Part shown: piece after piece, positions 35,701 to 46,800 of the stretch
How positions within the stretch are numbered: position 1 is the first letter of the stretch
Layout of the letters: every line of letters begins with the position of its first letter
NCBI GenBank assembly: GCA_024362935.1
Contig: JANCRA010000014.1
Location: 7,643,258 to 7,707,257 of the forward strand
Direction: 5' to 3'
DNA: 64,000 bases
DNA from: Setophaga petechia
Taxonomy: Eukaryota; Chordata; Aves; Passeriformes; Parulidae
Notes under the pieces: generated by a model
Told to the model about the DNA's origin: nothing
The model's database searches: none
The model's input: the letters and a program-made list of their open reading frames with translations, nothing else
Program-made: the position numbers and the translations under genes

Positions 35701-36182
35701 ATACCCAGATTTACTGTTTTAATGTTACTTGCACTTAGGTATCTAAGCCTGTTTTAGTATCTTAATCTTTGGTGCAGCTGAGGAATAACTCACTTGCTCC
35801 ATGTGGCTCTTCTGTTCTACTGATGTACTCACACTGCCAGTGACTTATCCCTTTGCCTGGCTCACTACAGGTGCTCTGCATGTCGGAAGAAGAATTCAAG
35901 GAGTATAAGGAGCAAGATGGCTGGGAAGATGACAGTGACGAAGAGGAAAACTCTACCCTTTCAAATGAGGCCCTCTCCAGACTTAAAACCCCTTGCAAGA
36001 AGCTCCTTTATGACAGTGTGCTGCTGACCCTGGAGTCCTATGGGGCAGACCTGAAAGCAGAGCAGGACTTGCTAAATAACAAGGAGGCTTATGGGAAACT
36101 GAGTCGAAGGGAGCAGCAGGCGCTGCACGTGCGCTATGGACAGAAGAGGATCCTGCACCAGCTGCTAGAGCTGGTACAATAA
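32764..36182 (+). CDS. SETD6: N-lysine methyltransferase SETD6, nine exons, complete
   Basis: SETD6 is an AdoMet-dependent protein-lysine monomethyltransferase. Known substrates include the NF-kB subunit RelA and histone variant H2A.Z. Exons: 32764-32790, 32899-32994, 33080-33224, 33754-33895, 34199-34393, 34536-34659, 34905-35085, 35281-35423 and 35871-36182. They total 454 residues, close to the family length, with all junctions GT-AG and in phase. Starting MASAPKRFK, the SET fold opens with [20 protein letters not shown]. The AdoMet-site motif is in [19 protein letters not shown] and the catalytic tyrosine region in [21 protein letters not shown] Rubisco-LSMT-like substrate-binding domain completes the C-terminus. 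It contains an acidic stretch DDSDEEEN and ends HQLLELVQ. An acidic insertion (EEEEEDEKG) interrupts the SET domain. SETD6 faces CNOT1 tail to tail, as in mammals. Confidence 0.96.
33225..33753 (+). other. SETD6: SETD6 intron 3
   Basis: A 529-base intron, donor GTGAGT to acceptor TTCTGTAG, phase 1. I see nothing recognisable in it. The longer intron 8 (35424-35870, donor GTAAGA, acceptor CACTACAG) and intron 4 (33896-34198) are likewise plain. Confidence 0.88.
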
Positions 36183-36183
36183 A
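36178..36183 (+). terminator. SETD6: AATAAA overlapping the SETD6 stop codon
   Basis: The coding end ...GTACAATAA AAACC contains AATAAA at 36178-36183, so the stop TAA (36180-36182) is inside the signal. If used, the 3' UTR would be only about 20 bases. A second AATAAA lies at 36747-36752 and would give a 3' UTR of about 590 bases. Which is used cannot be told from sequence. Confidence 0.5.
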
Positions 36184-37525
36184 AACCCCAGTGCTCTTGG
36201 CCAGGCCCTGGCTGGGCTGATCCTGAGGGAAAGAAAGGTCAGCCTCTGGCCATCTCTTCTCTAGCAGAGAGCACAGATGGCAAGACTGACTGCAGGCCCA
36301 CTTGTCCCTCATACAGCACATGGATTTTTAGCTACCTCTACATAAAGAAGTATCTTCACAGCACAAAGGTGGTTTTTGAGTGGCCTTATTGTATCATGAG
36401 AGCTCTGGAGCACAAATACCACCTTTTTCCAGAGGCCTTAAGAAACCCCAGCCATGCTAATGGCTGTTTTAGGAAGGCAGACACACACTGCCAGAACAGC
36501 AGAGGATTCCCTCATTCAGCATCAGAAGTTTATGGCAAGAGCTTCTCCTTGTTCAGATTAAGAGGGCAGAAATCCAGCTGGTAGCTCTTACCTTAAGAGA
36601 GGTTCAGAGTAAATATCTGGCAGGTGGACCTGCTGACAACACTAAACTCTTCACCTGTACATATTTTATGTTGAACATATTCAAGAGTACAAGCCCATCT
36701 AGCTGGTCTTCATGTAGTCTCAGTATAACAAGTATTTCCTTTTAGAAATAAAAGGTATTTCTGTGTGGCCTTGAGACTATTCTGGAGGAGCACTATCACA
36801 GTTCCACAGCTGCTGCAGGCTGAGCATTTGATATATACCCTCTGCTTGATGCAGTTCTACCCTGAACTCGCTTTGGTTTTGAATGACAAAGCACTGATGG
36901 TTGACAGACCAAGCTCATTAATAAAAATGAGTTTCCTTACCCAGCCCATGCTCTCTACTTCAACAGGGTGTGAAGCCCCATCTAAGAGCAGGGGGATTGT
37001 TGCTGCTGCTGCAGTTAAAAGTATTGCAGACAAGCAAAACCAACACTGCACCCATGACAAAGCTCAGCTCCAGCCCTGCCTGCAGTGCTTGGGGACAGTG
37101 TGGTTTAACAGCACTGAGGGGAGCTTGTTCTGGTTTCCCAGATGGGACAACAGTGAATTTGAGCAGGATCTCTCACAGCTGCCACTACCCTTCATAGAGA
37201 CATTGTTAAAACTGGTATTTTGGTATCCTGTGTCTCCAGAGTAATCATATTGGAAAACATACATGTCAGAGGAGCATTACATTCTGTATCTTGGTTACAG
37301 TTTGGGGTTTGGGTTAAAACTTGATTTTTAGATATGCACAAACTTGGTGATGACCAAAGCATATAAAAAGGTTTGAACACTAACAAGACTTTGTTATACC
37401 TGCTGTTTGTAACTGTTTGCCTGCATGGGCATTGGAAGTTCCACCTCCTGGAACTGGAGGGCATTTTGAGAACTTCACTTTTAAGAATGTATTTTTGGAC
37501 CATGGGAAACACTTGGAGGGGATTA
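36184..37525. other. SETD6 3' flank and spacer before the retroviral fragment
   Basis: This contains the distal SETD6 signal AATAAA (36747-36752) and otherwise no recognised gene. A 159-codon plus-strand frame at 36765-37244 has no family resemblance. A TATAAAA word at 37362-37368 could be part of a worn-out LTR, but no LTR boundaries or primer-binding site could be recognised. Confidence 0.55.
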
Positions 37526-37529
37526 GCTT

Positions 37530-39030
37530 ACTAAGAAGTTGATTATGTGGTGGCCTTTTTATCTATTAGAGAATTGGGGAAAATGGCCTCGGAATGGATC
37601 CTGCAATTAGTGTTACTTTGTTGCCAGGAAGGAAAAAGGGGCAAAGTACCAGATGTTGATCTGTTCCTTGCATTGCAGAATAATGATAAGGCTTGGAAGG
37701 AATGTGGATTGATGACAGCAGACTCTCATTTTTTAGCACTAGAGAAATAAAAAGAAAGTGTAATGAAGAGAATGAGAAAGGAAAGAAAAGTGGAAAAGAG
37801 ATCAGAGAAGGGATGGTAAATTTGGCTGAATGCTGTGGTAGTTGGAAGGGCAGAAGGTAATGTAAGGGAAACAGATTTCAACTGCTAAATTCCCATCTAG
37901 TAGGAAAAATTCAAAGTAGTTACTGTAAGCAGAATGGACACTGGAAACAAATGGCCCCAGAACCCAGGGCACAGATAATCCTCAAAGATGGGAGGCTTCA
38001 CAAGAAGGAAGACTGCTTACCCTCAATTGGGATTTAGACTGAAAGGCAGCTGAGTGGTTCACAGAATTCCCAACAGAACTCCTGGTCACAGTAAATTTGG
38101 GGAATGAAAAGGTAGAATATCTAATAGAGGAGCAACCGGGATGTAAGTAAGCCTTCAGTAAACAAAGGACAACTATAGCTGAAGCCATAGGAAAAAAGGA
38201 AATAAAGCCATTCTTCCAGCCTTTCAAATTTGGAATTGGAAAGAGTTTTATAAAATTTCTGTACATATCCAAATGCCCAATGCCATTATTAGGAAGAGAA
38301 TTAAGTAAATTAAATGCAAAAATAACCTTTGAAAAAGGACAGATCCAAGTACATAAACCAGAAGAAAAAGCCCTGGGGGCATAAATGTTTATGTTACAGG
38401 ATCAAAAGGACCCAGAGAGGAACAGATACCCATAAAAATAGAAGATGGGGTGAGTCCTCTCACACAGATGACTGGCATTCCTGCAAGATCACAAGAAGCA
38501 AAACTGGTAACAATCCAATTAAAACCAGGCACAAGATGGGTAAAATGAAAACAACACCCTGTTAAATTGGAAGCTAGAAAAGGGCTAGACCAAACATTGA
38601 AAGATTTATTAGCTTTGGGTTGCCTCAGGAATGCCAGTCAGTTTAATACCCCAATTCCACCTGTTAAGAAACCACACTCAGATGAGTATCAGCTAGTCCA
38701 AGATTTAAGAGCCATAATGCTTGCACACAAGATGTGCATCAACCACATAAAAAGACACTGGTCAGTGGTTTAGGGCATTAGCCTTGAAAGATACTCCCTT
38801 AAAACAGATATCCTTTTGTATCCCACTGGATGCTGATATTCAGGAGCTGTTTGCATTTGAATGGGAGAATCCTGAAACAGGGGGCTGTCAATTATGCTGT
38901 ACTGTTTTATCACAGGGATTTAAGAACAGACATACAATTTCTGGAAAACAATGCAGAACTGGGTGTCCTTGGGATTGGAATGGGAGGCACAATAAAAAGT
39001 ATAGTGAAGAAATGAGAACCGTGTCCACAG
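37530..39030 (+). mobile_element. Decayed endogenous retrovirus fragment (gag-like, protease-like, partial RT)
   Basis: Plus-strand segments resemble class I (gammaretrovirus-like) avian endogenous retroviruses, in the usual order. A gag-like piece around 37547-37750 has VDLFLALQNN and WKECGL. A protease-like piece around 38070-38380 has LLVTVNLGNEKVEYL and PMPLLGRELSKLNAKITF. Reverse transcriptase pieces follow at 38560-38773 (TPIPPVKKP, YQLVQDLRAI) and 38784-38960 (CIPLDADIQELFAFEWENP, LSQGFKN). The copy is broken: reading frame changes at least twice between about 38,390 and 38,790, several in-frame stops occur, and sequence ends before the catalytic YxDD region. RNase H, integrase and env were not recognised, and no LTR pair is evident. 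It lies between the convergent SETD6 and CNOT1 ends. Confidence 0.8.
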
Positions 39031-39039
39031 TTCCAACTT

Positions 39040-39805
39040 GAAAAGGCTCAGTTTCAGTACAGCTGCTGACCTGGCAAAGAAGTGCCATGGAATTGTAGGA
39101 CCTAGCCACAATGTACTCCTTGACACAGAGGTGACTAATGCCTGGAACAGAAAGAGAGAGAATTCCCTCTGAGCTGCCAGCCACTGGCACAGCTGGCTCA
39201 GTGACCCCTCAGAGCTGTTTTTGGCTCTATACAGCAAATGCAAAGCCAGGTATGGAACCCCTTAAACCCGAGTAGGAAATCCTGCCCTCTGCTCACACCA
39301 CAGCAGTCAACTAAAGCAGTTAGCTTTAACAACCTGATGTCATGTAAAAACAAAGAAGTGAAGCTCCATTTTCTAGCATCTGCTAGGTTAAAGGACCTTG
39401 CAATATTAACAACACTGAAGCTGCCTACCCTTACAACAGCTAACCACAGCCTTGGGCAGATTCCTGGTGCAGGGAGATCTCAGCAGAGTGGAAGGCACTA
39501 GAAATGAAACTGATGGGCTGTCTACACTCCATTATACCTCCAGTGCAGTCTCCTGTCTGAGACAAACTGCTCATGAGCTTACAACCAAGCCATTTCTATT
39601 TTCACACAACTGCCCCTTCTGATGCCCTTCAAAGCAAGACCCTGTCCAGTCATCACATCTGCCCACTGACCTCATGGCTAGAGAACAAACCCAGCTGCTT
39701 TCAACAGGCAGTGCCCAAAACACATTGGAGAACTGCAGGTTTTGGATGGGTAGAACAGGCTTTGGAAGACACCAACTGGCCAGGACAGAACTGCAGAGAA
39801 TAAGC
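39040..39805. other. Spacer between the retroviral fragment and the CNOT1 3' end
   Basis: I recognise no gene or repeat family here. It may include further decayed retroviral sequence or a remnant of the insertion, but no diagnostic motif was seen. Confidence 0.5.
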
Positions 39806-39814
39806 ACAGTGGCA

Positions 39815-40817
39815 CGTGCTGCATGTCATGACTTTAATGTGTAACTACAGTATGCATACATACAAGAGTGGGAGAACTAAAGCCCAAGAGCTAGAAAGGC
39901 TACAAAATACAACACGTGGACCAATACTTTACAAAACATTGAAAATCCTTACAAAATGGGCTGTATTGGTCCTTTGGGTTTTTTGTTTTTTTAAATTTTT
40001 TCTTTTTTTTCTCTTTTTTTTACAAACTTATACTGTGTGGTCACAGGGGAGGGTGGGAAAAGGTCTAGATTTAACCCCTCATCTTCCAAAATTTACAACT
40101 GTCCAAAAAAAAAAAAAAAAAAAGAAAAGCTATAGGCCTGGTCTCTGGTTTATTTACTGAAAACAGCTGACCCTCACCCAAAGGGCCTGTTTCTTCTCCA
40201 ACAAAAAGGAGGCATTCTCTGACTGCCACTTCACTTGCTGTCTATCAGCATTTGATGAGGGTGAGGGGAAAGCAACACTGAACCTTAACCCCTCCCTCAG
40301 CCCTCCTGTACTCCACAGAATTCCCATATTCCAAACACAGCCACTTTTTTTTTTTTAAACAACTTAGTGATTTAAAGGTCCCCCATTCACATAAAGAAAA
40401 ATAAGTTACTGGCTTTTCAATATTCTTTGGGAGTCTGGGAATGTCAGGACAAGGAGGTCTGCCCCAGACAAGTGCTTGGCATCAGCAGCTGCCCCTTTAT
40501 TACAAGATGGACAGGCACCAGTTACCCACCTGCCTTTTACACAATTTGCACAAACCCAAAAGTCCAGACAAATGTTTCTGTTCCTTGTATTTACACTAGT
40601 TCAAATGATATTCACAGCATCTTCTGAAGTTTGGCCGAAAGTCAAAAAATTTGTTTAAAACTTTGGAACATGCCCACATAAGACTTTCACCCAGGGTCTG
40701 TTGTGTCTACCCAATCGAGGGGGCTGGGAAGGTCAGGAGGAGCCTTACAGAGTCTTCAGTCATTTGATGGGACAGGACCTCCAGGCTGGCACTCCTACAA
40801 CGCAGGATGCAGCTCAT
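39815..40817 (-). other. CNOT1: CNOT1 3' UTR with two candidate poly(A) signals
   Basis: Downstream of the stop (40820-40818), the minus strand carries AATAAA at 40154-40149 and ATTAAA at 39838-39833. The distal one would give a 3' UTR of about 1 kb. The sequence between them includes a T19 tract (A19 on the plus strand, 40105-40123) and an A-rich/T-rich patch near 39,978-40,022. The extent of the UTR is inferred. Confidence 0.6.
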
Positions 40818-43800
40818 CTAACTGGCACCAGTCCCTTCCATGACTTGCTGGGCCTGCTTCTGCCCCATGCAGCACTGTGCAACCGACTGGAACAACCTGC
40901 ACACAGAAGCAAAGGAATGGTAGGTGCATTTATGGCAGCAAATGGATGCTGTGACAGCACCAAAACCTCAAGGTTCAACTGCTTCAGAGATATAATTTTA
41001 ATGATTTTGTGGTCAGGTTATACTCACTTCTCAATTTCTGGAGCACAGTGAACAAACTCATGGTTCCAGAACTTAAAGGCTGGATTTTTGATCAGCTCAA
41101 TGAACGTGATAAGGAGACCCCAGGGATGAGGCCTATTTACAATCAGTCGTTCCAAGAGAACCCTGAAATCCAAAAGTAAGAACACTTAGAGCTCAAAGAT
41201 CAAAAATATAGAAGGAAGGAAAGCAAAAAGCTGAATGTTGGCAAGTTAAACGCCATCCCTCTCACCTGGTGATCTGCTCCTGGATGGCCTCTGTGTTGGC
41301 CTCTGCAAACAGGTAGAGCATGGTGCAGCTGAAGTAGTGGGTGTGGCTGTTGGGGTAGCGCAGCTGGTTGGCGATGGCGTTCAGGAAGAGATACCGGCCT
41401 GCAGGAGAGAGCACTGAGCACACCCTGCTCCCCTGAGCACACCCACTGCCTCCCTGAGCACACACCCACTGCTCCCCTGAGCACACCCACTGCCTCCCTG
41501 AGCACACACCCACTGCTCCCCTGAGCACACCCACTGCCTCCCTGAGCACACACCCACTGCTCCCCTGAGCACACCCACTGCCTCCCTTGCACACACACCC
41601 ACTGCCTCCCTTGCACACACACCCTGCTTCCCTGAGCACACACCCACTGCTCCCCTGAGCACACCTACACTGCTCCCCTGAGCACACCTACACTGCTCCC
41701 CTGAGCACACACACCCCCTGCTGCCCTGAGCACACCAAGGGGAATAAAGCAGCAACCAGTAGTGCTTGAGATTCACGTTTGGGAGCCTTGTGAAGGTACA
41801 TGAAACAAAACCAACTGAAGATATGTAAAAACAGTATCTACCCAGGCTGATGGAGAAATAAGAATTCAGTTCTTCTTCACTGAAGGCATTTCTAATTCCA
41901 CTGAATACTTTGAACTTTTGGTTAGAATATTGCTCTTACATTCTAATGCAGCATTCATTTCTGTGAATTCACTATCAGCTACATGAAATCAGAGGATCAT
42001 CAAGGTTGGAAGAGACCTTTAAGACCATCAAGCCCAACCATCAGCCCAGCACTACCCCTGTAACCCCATAACCACTAAATCACATCACCCAGCACCAAAT
42101 CTGGACACCTCTCCAATACCTTCAGAGATGGCAACTCCACCACCTCCCTGGGCAGCCTAATCCAGTATCAGACCACCCTAATAGTGAAAAAACCTCCTCT
42201 GGTATTTAATCTCTATCTTCCCTCTAACACCTTAAGGCCATTTTCTCTCACTGCAGGTATGGTAGAAGACCCCCACTTCACTACAACAACCCTTCAGAGC
42301 TCAAGGCCCCTGAGACTCCTCTTCTCAACACTAAACAAACCCAGATCCCTCAGCCCTTTCTCACAGAAAATGTTTTCTACGCCTTTCACAAGCCTTGCTG
42401 TCCTTCACTGGACACATCCCAGTACCCCAATGTCCTTTTTAAAGAGAGGCCCAACTTGCTGTAAACATGACATTGCATGAACTAGCAGTATTTCCTGCTC
42501 ACCTTCAGTATCCAGGTCTACTGCCAAATTCTGGAAGATGTCCATGTGAGCTGAGTGGGTAATGGTGCTCATGGAGGGTGTGCTGCCTTTGTTGTGAATG
42601 TGTGCAATAGCTTGAGTACCTACGTAGAGCACCAGTGCATTAATCAGCTGGATGTTGTAGCGGTTGCCAGGTTCATTTGATACCTAATGGCAAAGATATG
42701 AAAAGCATTAACAGTCAATATTCCTTCAGCACTCAAAGGTACAGCATGTACAACAACAGCATCCAAGTATCTTACTGATTATCCAGAAGACAACACACTG
42801 GGACATCCACAAATTCAATTTGGCATTTAGCCTTTTCTAATACGGGTTATATTAAAAAGCATATATTATAGTGCATATATATGTGTGTATATATATACAT
42901 ATATATATTCAAAAACATCAGCAAATGTTGACACAACAGATTTGTTTTTACTCTCTGTCTAAAGGAAAACATCAGGTAAGGCAATGTGAGTTCACCAGCT
43001 GGTGGAAAGATCTCCCTTGCGTGAATGCTTCTGTCTAAGCAATTCTCTGAGGAAATCCAACTTCAGACTCAAGTCTGCTGCAAGCTAAGCCATGAGATGT
43101 CTGAAATGAGGTTTTGGCCACAATTCTGATCTGGGCTTTTAGCTAATTTGATCTTTTATTACCCTTCAAGAATTGGCATGAGGATCCATATATTTCTCTA
43201 ACAATTCATCTATTTGGAGTTAAAATTTAATCAGATTCTAAAAGGCTTCAATACATCCTATCATGGAGTGGAAGATTTATTCAGAGTGTGCATTTTCACA
43301 GGCTTTTCTATTGCCTGGAACACATGTTGGCCAACACACCAACAAAATTCCTGCAGGAAAGGATGGTGGCTGAACCAGTGAGATCATTTGTGCCACATTA
43401 TTTCAACTGAACACCCACAGAAACCTCAAAAACCTCAAACTTACCTGTAGGTTGCTTCGCAAGTCAGACAAAAAGGTGACTGGAGAACGGGTTTTGAGAT
43501 AGGAATCCAAGTCTTTCTTGAACTGAGGTGGCATCACTCCAGTGAAATTTGTGAGTATTCGTGGAGCAATATTAATCTCACTTAACATGTCCACCTGTTG
43601 ACAGAAAACCCAGTCAACTAAACCATCAGCAGTGGAACAAATTAAAAAGCAGATCTATAAGCAGTATTTCAGCAACTACTGCTGCTGATCACTCTTCCTT
43701 CCATCAATAAAATGGCAACACCTGACTTTTGCAGGTTTTAGAATAAACTTGATATCTAACATGCAAACTTATTACATGATGTCTCGAAGAACTGAGAGGA

Positions 43801-46800
43801 TAAAAAAATTCAGGGGTGAAGGCCATAGAGAAATTCAGTCATTGCCTTTGGAGTCTCCCCATCTACACTCTAGACAGTCTGGTAGTTTCAAAAAGCACAA
43901 ACATCCACACAAATCAAGAACAGCCTTCTTCAGTGACAATGAGCACTGCAGCTTTGCTCCCATCACCCTGCACAGCTCAGGCAGAGAAGTGCAACAGGAC
44001 AGTGCTTTGGCAGCATGAGAAAGTTTCCTTCTAATCATTCCAGAATTAGTTACCTAGCAGATATCCAAAGATTTAATTAGATAGTATTAACCTGGATAGA
44101 GAGTATTCTGAGCATTAAAGTTTCCTATTATCAAACTCCTTTAAAGTAAGTTCTACCTTCAGGTTGGGGGTGAAAGGGTCTGGAAGCCTCATGTTCCGTG
44201 GGAAGGCACTCAGGATCAGATTCCTTAGCTGAATACAGTTAGGTGGGATCACATCACAGAACCCATAGTGGTAGTCACAAAGAAATTCTGGGAAATCATG
44301 CAACAAGACCAGCAACACACGCAGAGTGCCCTGTGAAATAAAATATTAAACATAAGAGGTGTGTAACTGTGAAACTGTCCAAAAGCTTGCAGAGCCAGCA
44401 TTCTATGTCATGTGGCTAACATTACCAGAAGGAAACTAATCTGGGATGGTAGCCTGCCTTCCCCCATAATTTATATTCAACTATCAGAAGTAAGTTAGAA
44501 AAAACAAGCTAATTCTATTTTGCTGCCAGAATGCCTCTACTTTGATTGGAAGCATCTATTAGTTGATATTTTTTTACCTTATAAAGAATTTGCATAGGTT
44601 TGGTGAGTTCCACATTTCTAAGGAAAGGAGCCAAGTACTTGAATAGATCGATCAATAACTGGGCATACATAGGCCAACCCTGTCAAGAAAAAAACAGCAG
44701 GTGGAAAATATGCAATGAAGACCAGTTACCTTAATTTCAAAACTATAATTAGATTGACCTTTATATAAAACTGGATGAAGAGCTAGCAACTGCCAGCTCA
44801 ACCACTGAGTGCAGCACAGCTCATTTCAAGGGCTTCAGCTGCACATCATGTGCCATGGATGTTTCCAGAACCCTCAACATGCCACATTGAGCTGACAATA
44901 TTTAGCCCAGAAGGAAGGCTACAGCTCTTCTAGACATTGACAAAGGCATGTTTATCAAATTCAATTCCCCCTGTGTTCCATAGTTATTGACACACAGACT
45001 CTCCTCCATGCAGTTAGGTTACTGTGAATATGGAAGACAACAAAAACAGAACAGCCATGCTACTAGTGCACTTTAAGAGATGTGAAACAGCACCACACCA
45101 GATAAACATCTGGGTGAGCTTTTTAATTCAGAAAAGATAAACTGCAGCCACACCTTCTGCTGTGGTGTATGTGCCAGCATTCTTGCAATAAATATCCGAT
45201 GGGAGATCAGTTCCAGCCAGGCATAAACAAAACCTGGAGCTTTTGTAGGCCTCAGGATGTGAAATGTGTTACTGAAAGAAAAGTTAGAGCAGGTTAGAAG
45301 TGCACAGCAATAAGATTGGTTTTCATAACATTGAGGGAAAAACATAGCCCTAAAAGCAAAGGCATTTGAGCATCTTGGGTTTTACCAGTCATCTTCCCTA
45401 AAACAAGCAAGTGGTCAGTCCACAGTAGAACCAGTTACTCCAAAGGTGATGAAGCCACCACAGAGAACAGTCAGATAGCCTGTAAGTGAAAATCCTTGAT
45501 CCTACTAAGAAAGGATGAGCACTGTGGCCAATCCCAAATACATACCAGAAAGCTGTGAGTGTCTGGAAGTTGATGGTCTCCAGCACATGCTCAGGAGCAT
45601 TTAATTCCAACAGCAACATGATGAAAATGCGATGGTAAGGAAGCTGCTGAAACTCACTCTGCCGAACATCATGGTCTTGCAGAAGAACTCCTACCACAAT
45701 ACCAAGAACCTAAAGAGATTAAGACATGTGGAGACATCAAGAATTACTCTGCAAGTCAGACTATAGGTAATACTTTAATCATCAATAAAAAAAAAAAAAT
45801 CAGTAGATTCTAACAAGAACCAAAATTCCTAGTTATTGGAAGTGTTGCATAAATGAATATTCCAATTTGTTTCAGCAATTCCCAACCACTATGCTTTGCT
45901 CTCCTTGTCCCTTGAACCACAGTCACAGTGACTGGGTCTCAGACTACCTGAGAGGATCCACCTGTAAGTCAAGTAATGTAAGAGCAAAGACAAGACCCTC
46001 ACAACATGAAGGCAAACACTCAGGGACCAACAACCTTAAAACAGCTGCTATTTCATTTCAAGGCACAAAGATGAATTTCAGATTGGTTTGAGATGAAATC
46101 TTTGTGAGCAAGAAAGCCACTTGGCATCTTGGTGGTTCACTCAAAAGTTTATCAGTAACCAACCCATCTAAGTTCTCATCAGACACTTCAGCAGCTGCCC
46201 ACATTAAGGTCTGCACCTTGGGTTTATCAAAGGTACATCTGGCAACACACTTTAAATGCAATGAGGACAAGAAGGATTCCCCACCTTATTCAGGAGGTTG
46301 ATCTTTGTGACCGTGTTGGTTGCCTCCCCAGAGTGCTTCACCAGCAGTGCAATGAGTCGCACAAAGGCATCCAGGTTGTGGTAGCACTTGGCTCGAATCA
46401 TGGTGGGGTTGGCTGCAGGGTTGTGCTGCTGCTCGGCCAGGGCTCGATAGCTGATCTCAACACACATTTCGGTGCAGAGACGGAAGAAACGGGTGATCAG
46501 GTCATCTGTTTTCAGGATCCCCTGCTGGTGCATCTAACCAGGAAAGGAAAGGAAAAGACGTCAGCACCATAACCACTGACAGCTCATTTTACAGTTTATT
46601 TCCAACAACACACTCTTCACAAAGCACTCCCCTTGCCTGCCACAACAGTTAATTTTTGTCATGCTCTCCTGAGAGATTATTGTTTGCATGGCAATTTGAG
46701 GGTGGCAACACAATTTTAGCACACATATTTATTCTCAAATACAATCTTTTGAATCTCAAATCTTTCCAACCATCAGCATAGCTGAGAAGCTTGTTTCAGC

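Noticed and set aside
36765..37244. A 159-codon plus-strand frame downstream of SETD6
   Set aside because: No family resemblance, no splice signals linking it to a gene, and it sits in the SETD6 3' flank beside a retroviral fragment.
37250..37530. 5' LTR and primer-binding site of the retroviral fragment
   Set aside because: A TATAAAA word at 37362 is suggestive, but no TG...CA ends, repeat pair or tRNA-complementary site could be recognised, so no LTR is annotated.
41200..41776. Long minus-strand frames with Cys/Gly/Gln repeats ([14 protein letters not shown])
   Set aside because: They come from the 22-bp minisatellite, which lacks stops in all minus frames. They are intronic, apart from the part overlapping the true CNOT1 exon 41266-41398. 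Kept only as a splicing observation.
45272..45545. Possible H/ACA snoRNA in a short CNOT1 intron
   Set aside because: Some complementary words (GCCACAG with CTGTGG) occur, but no convincing two-hairpin fold with H and ACA boxes could be drawn.
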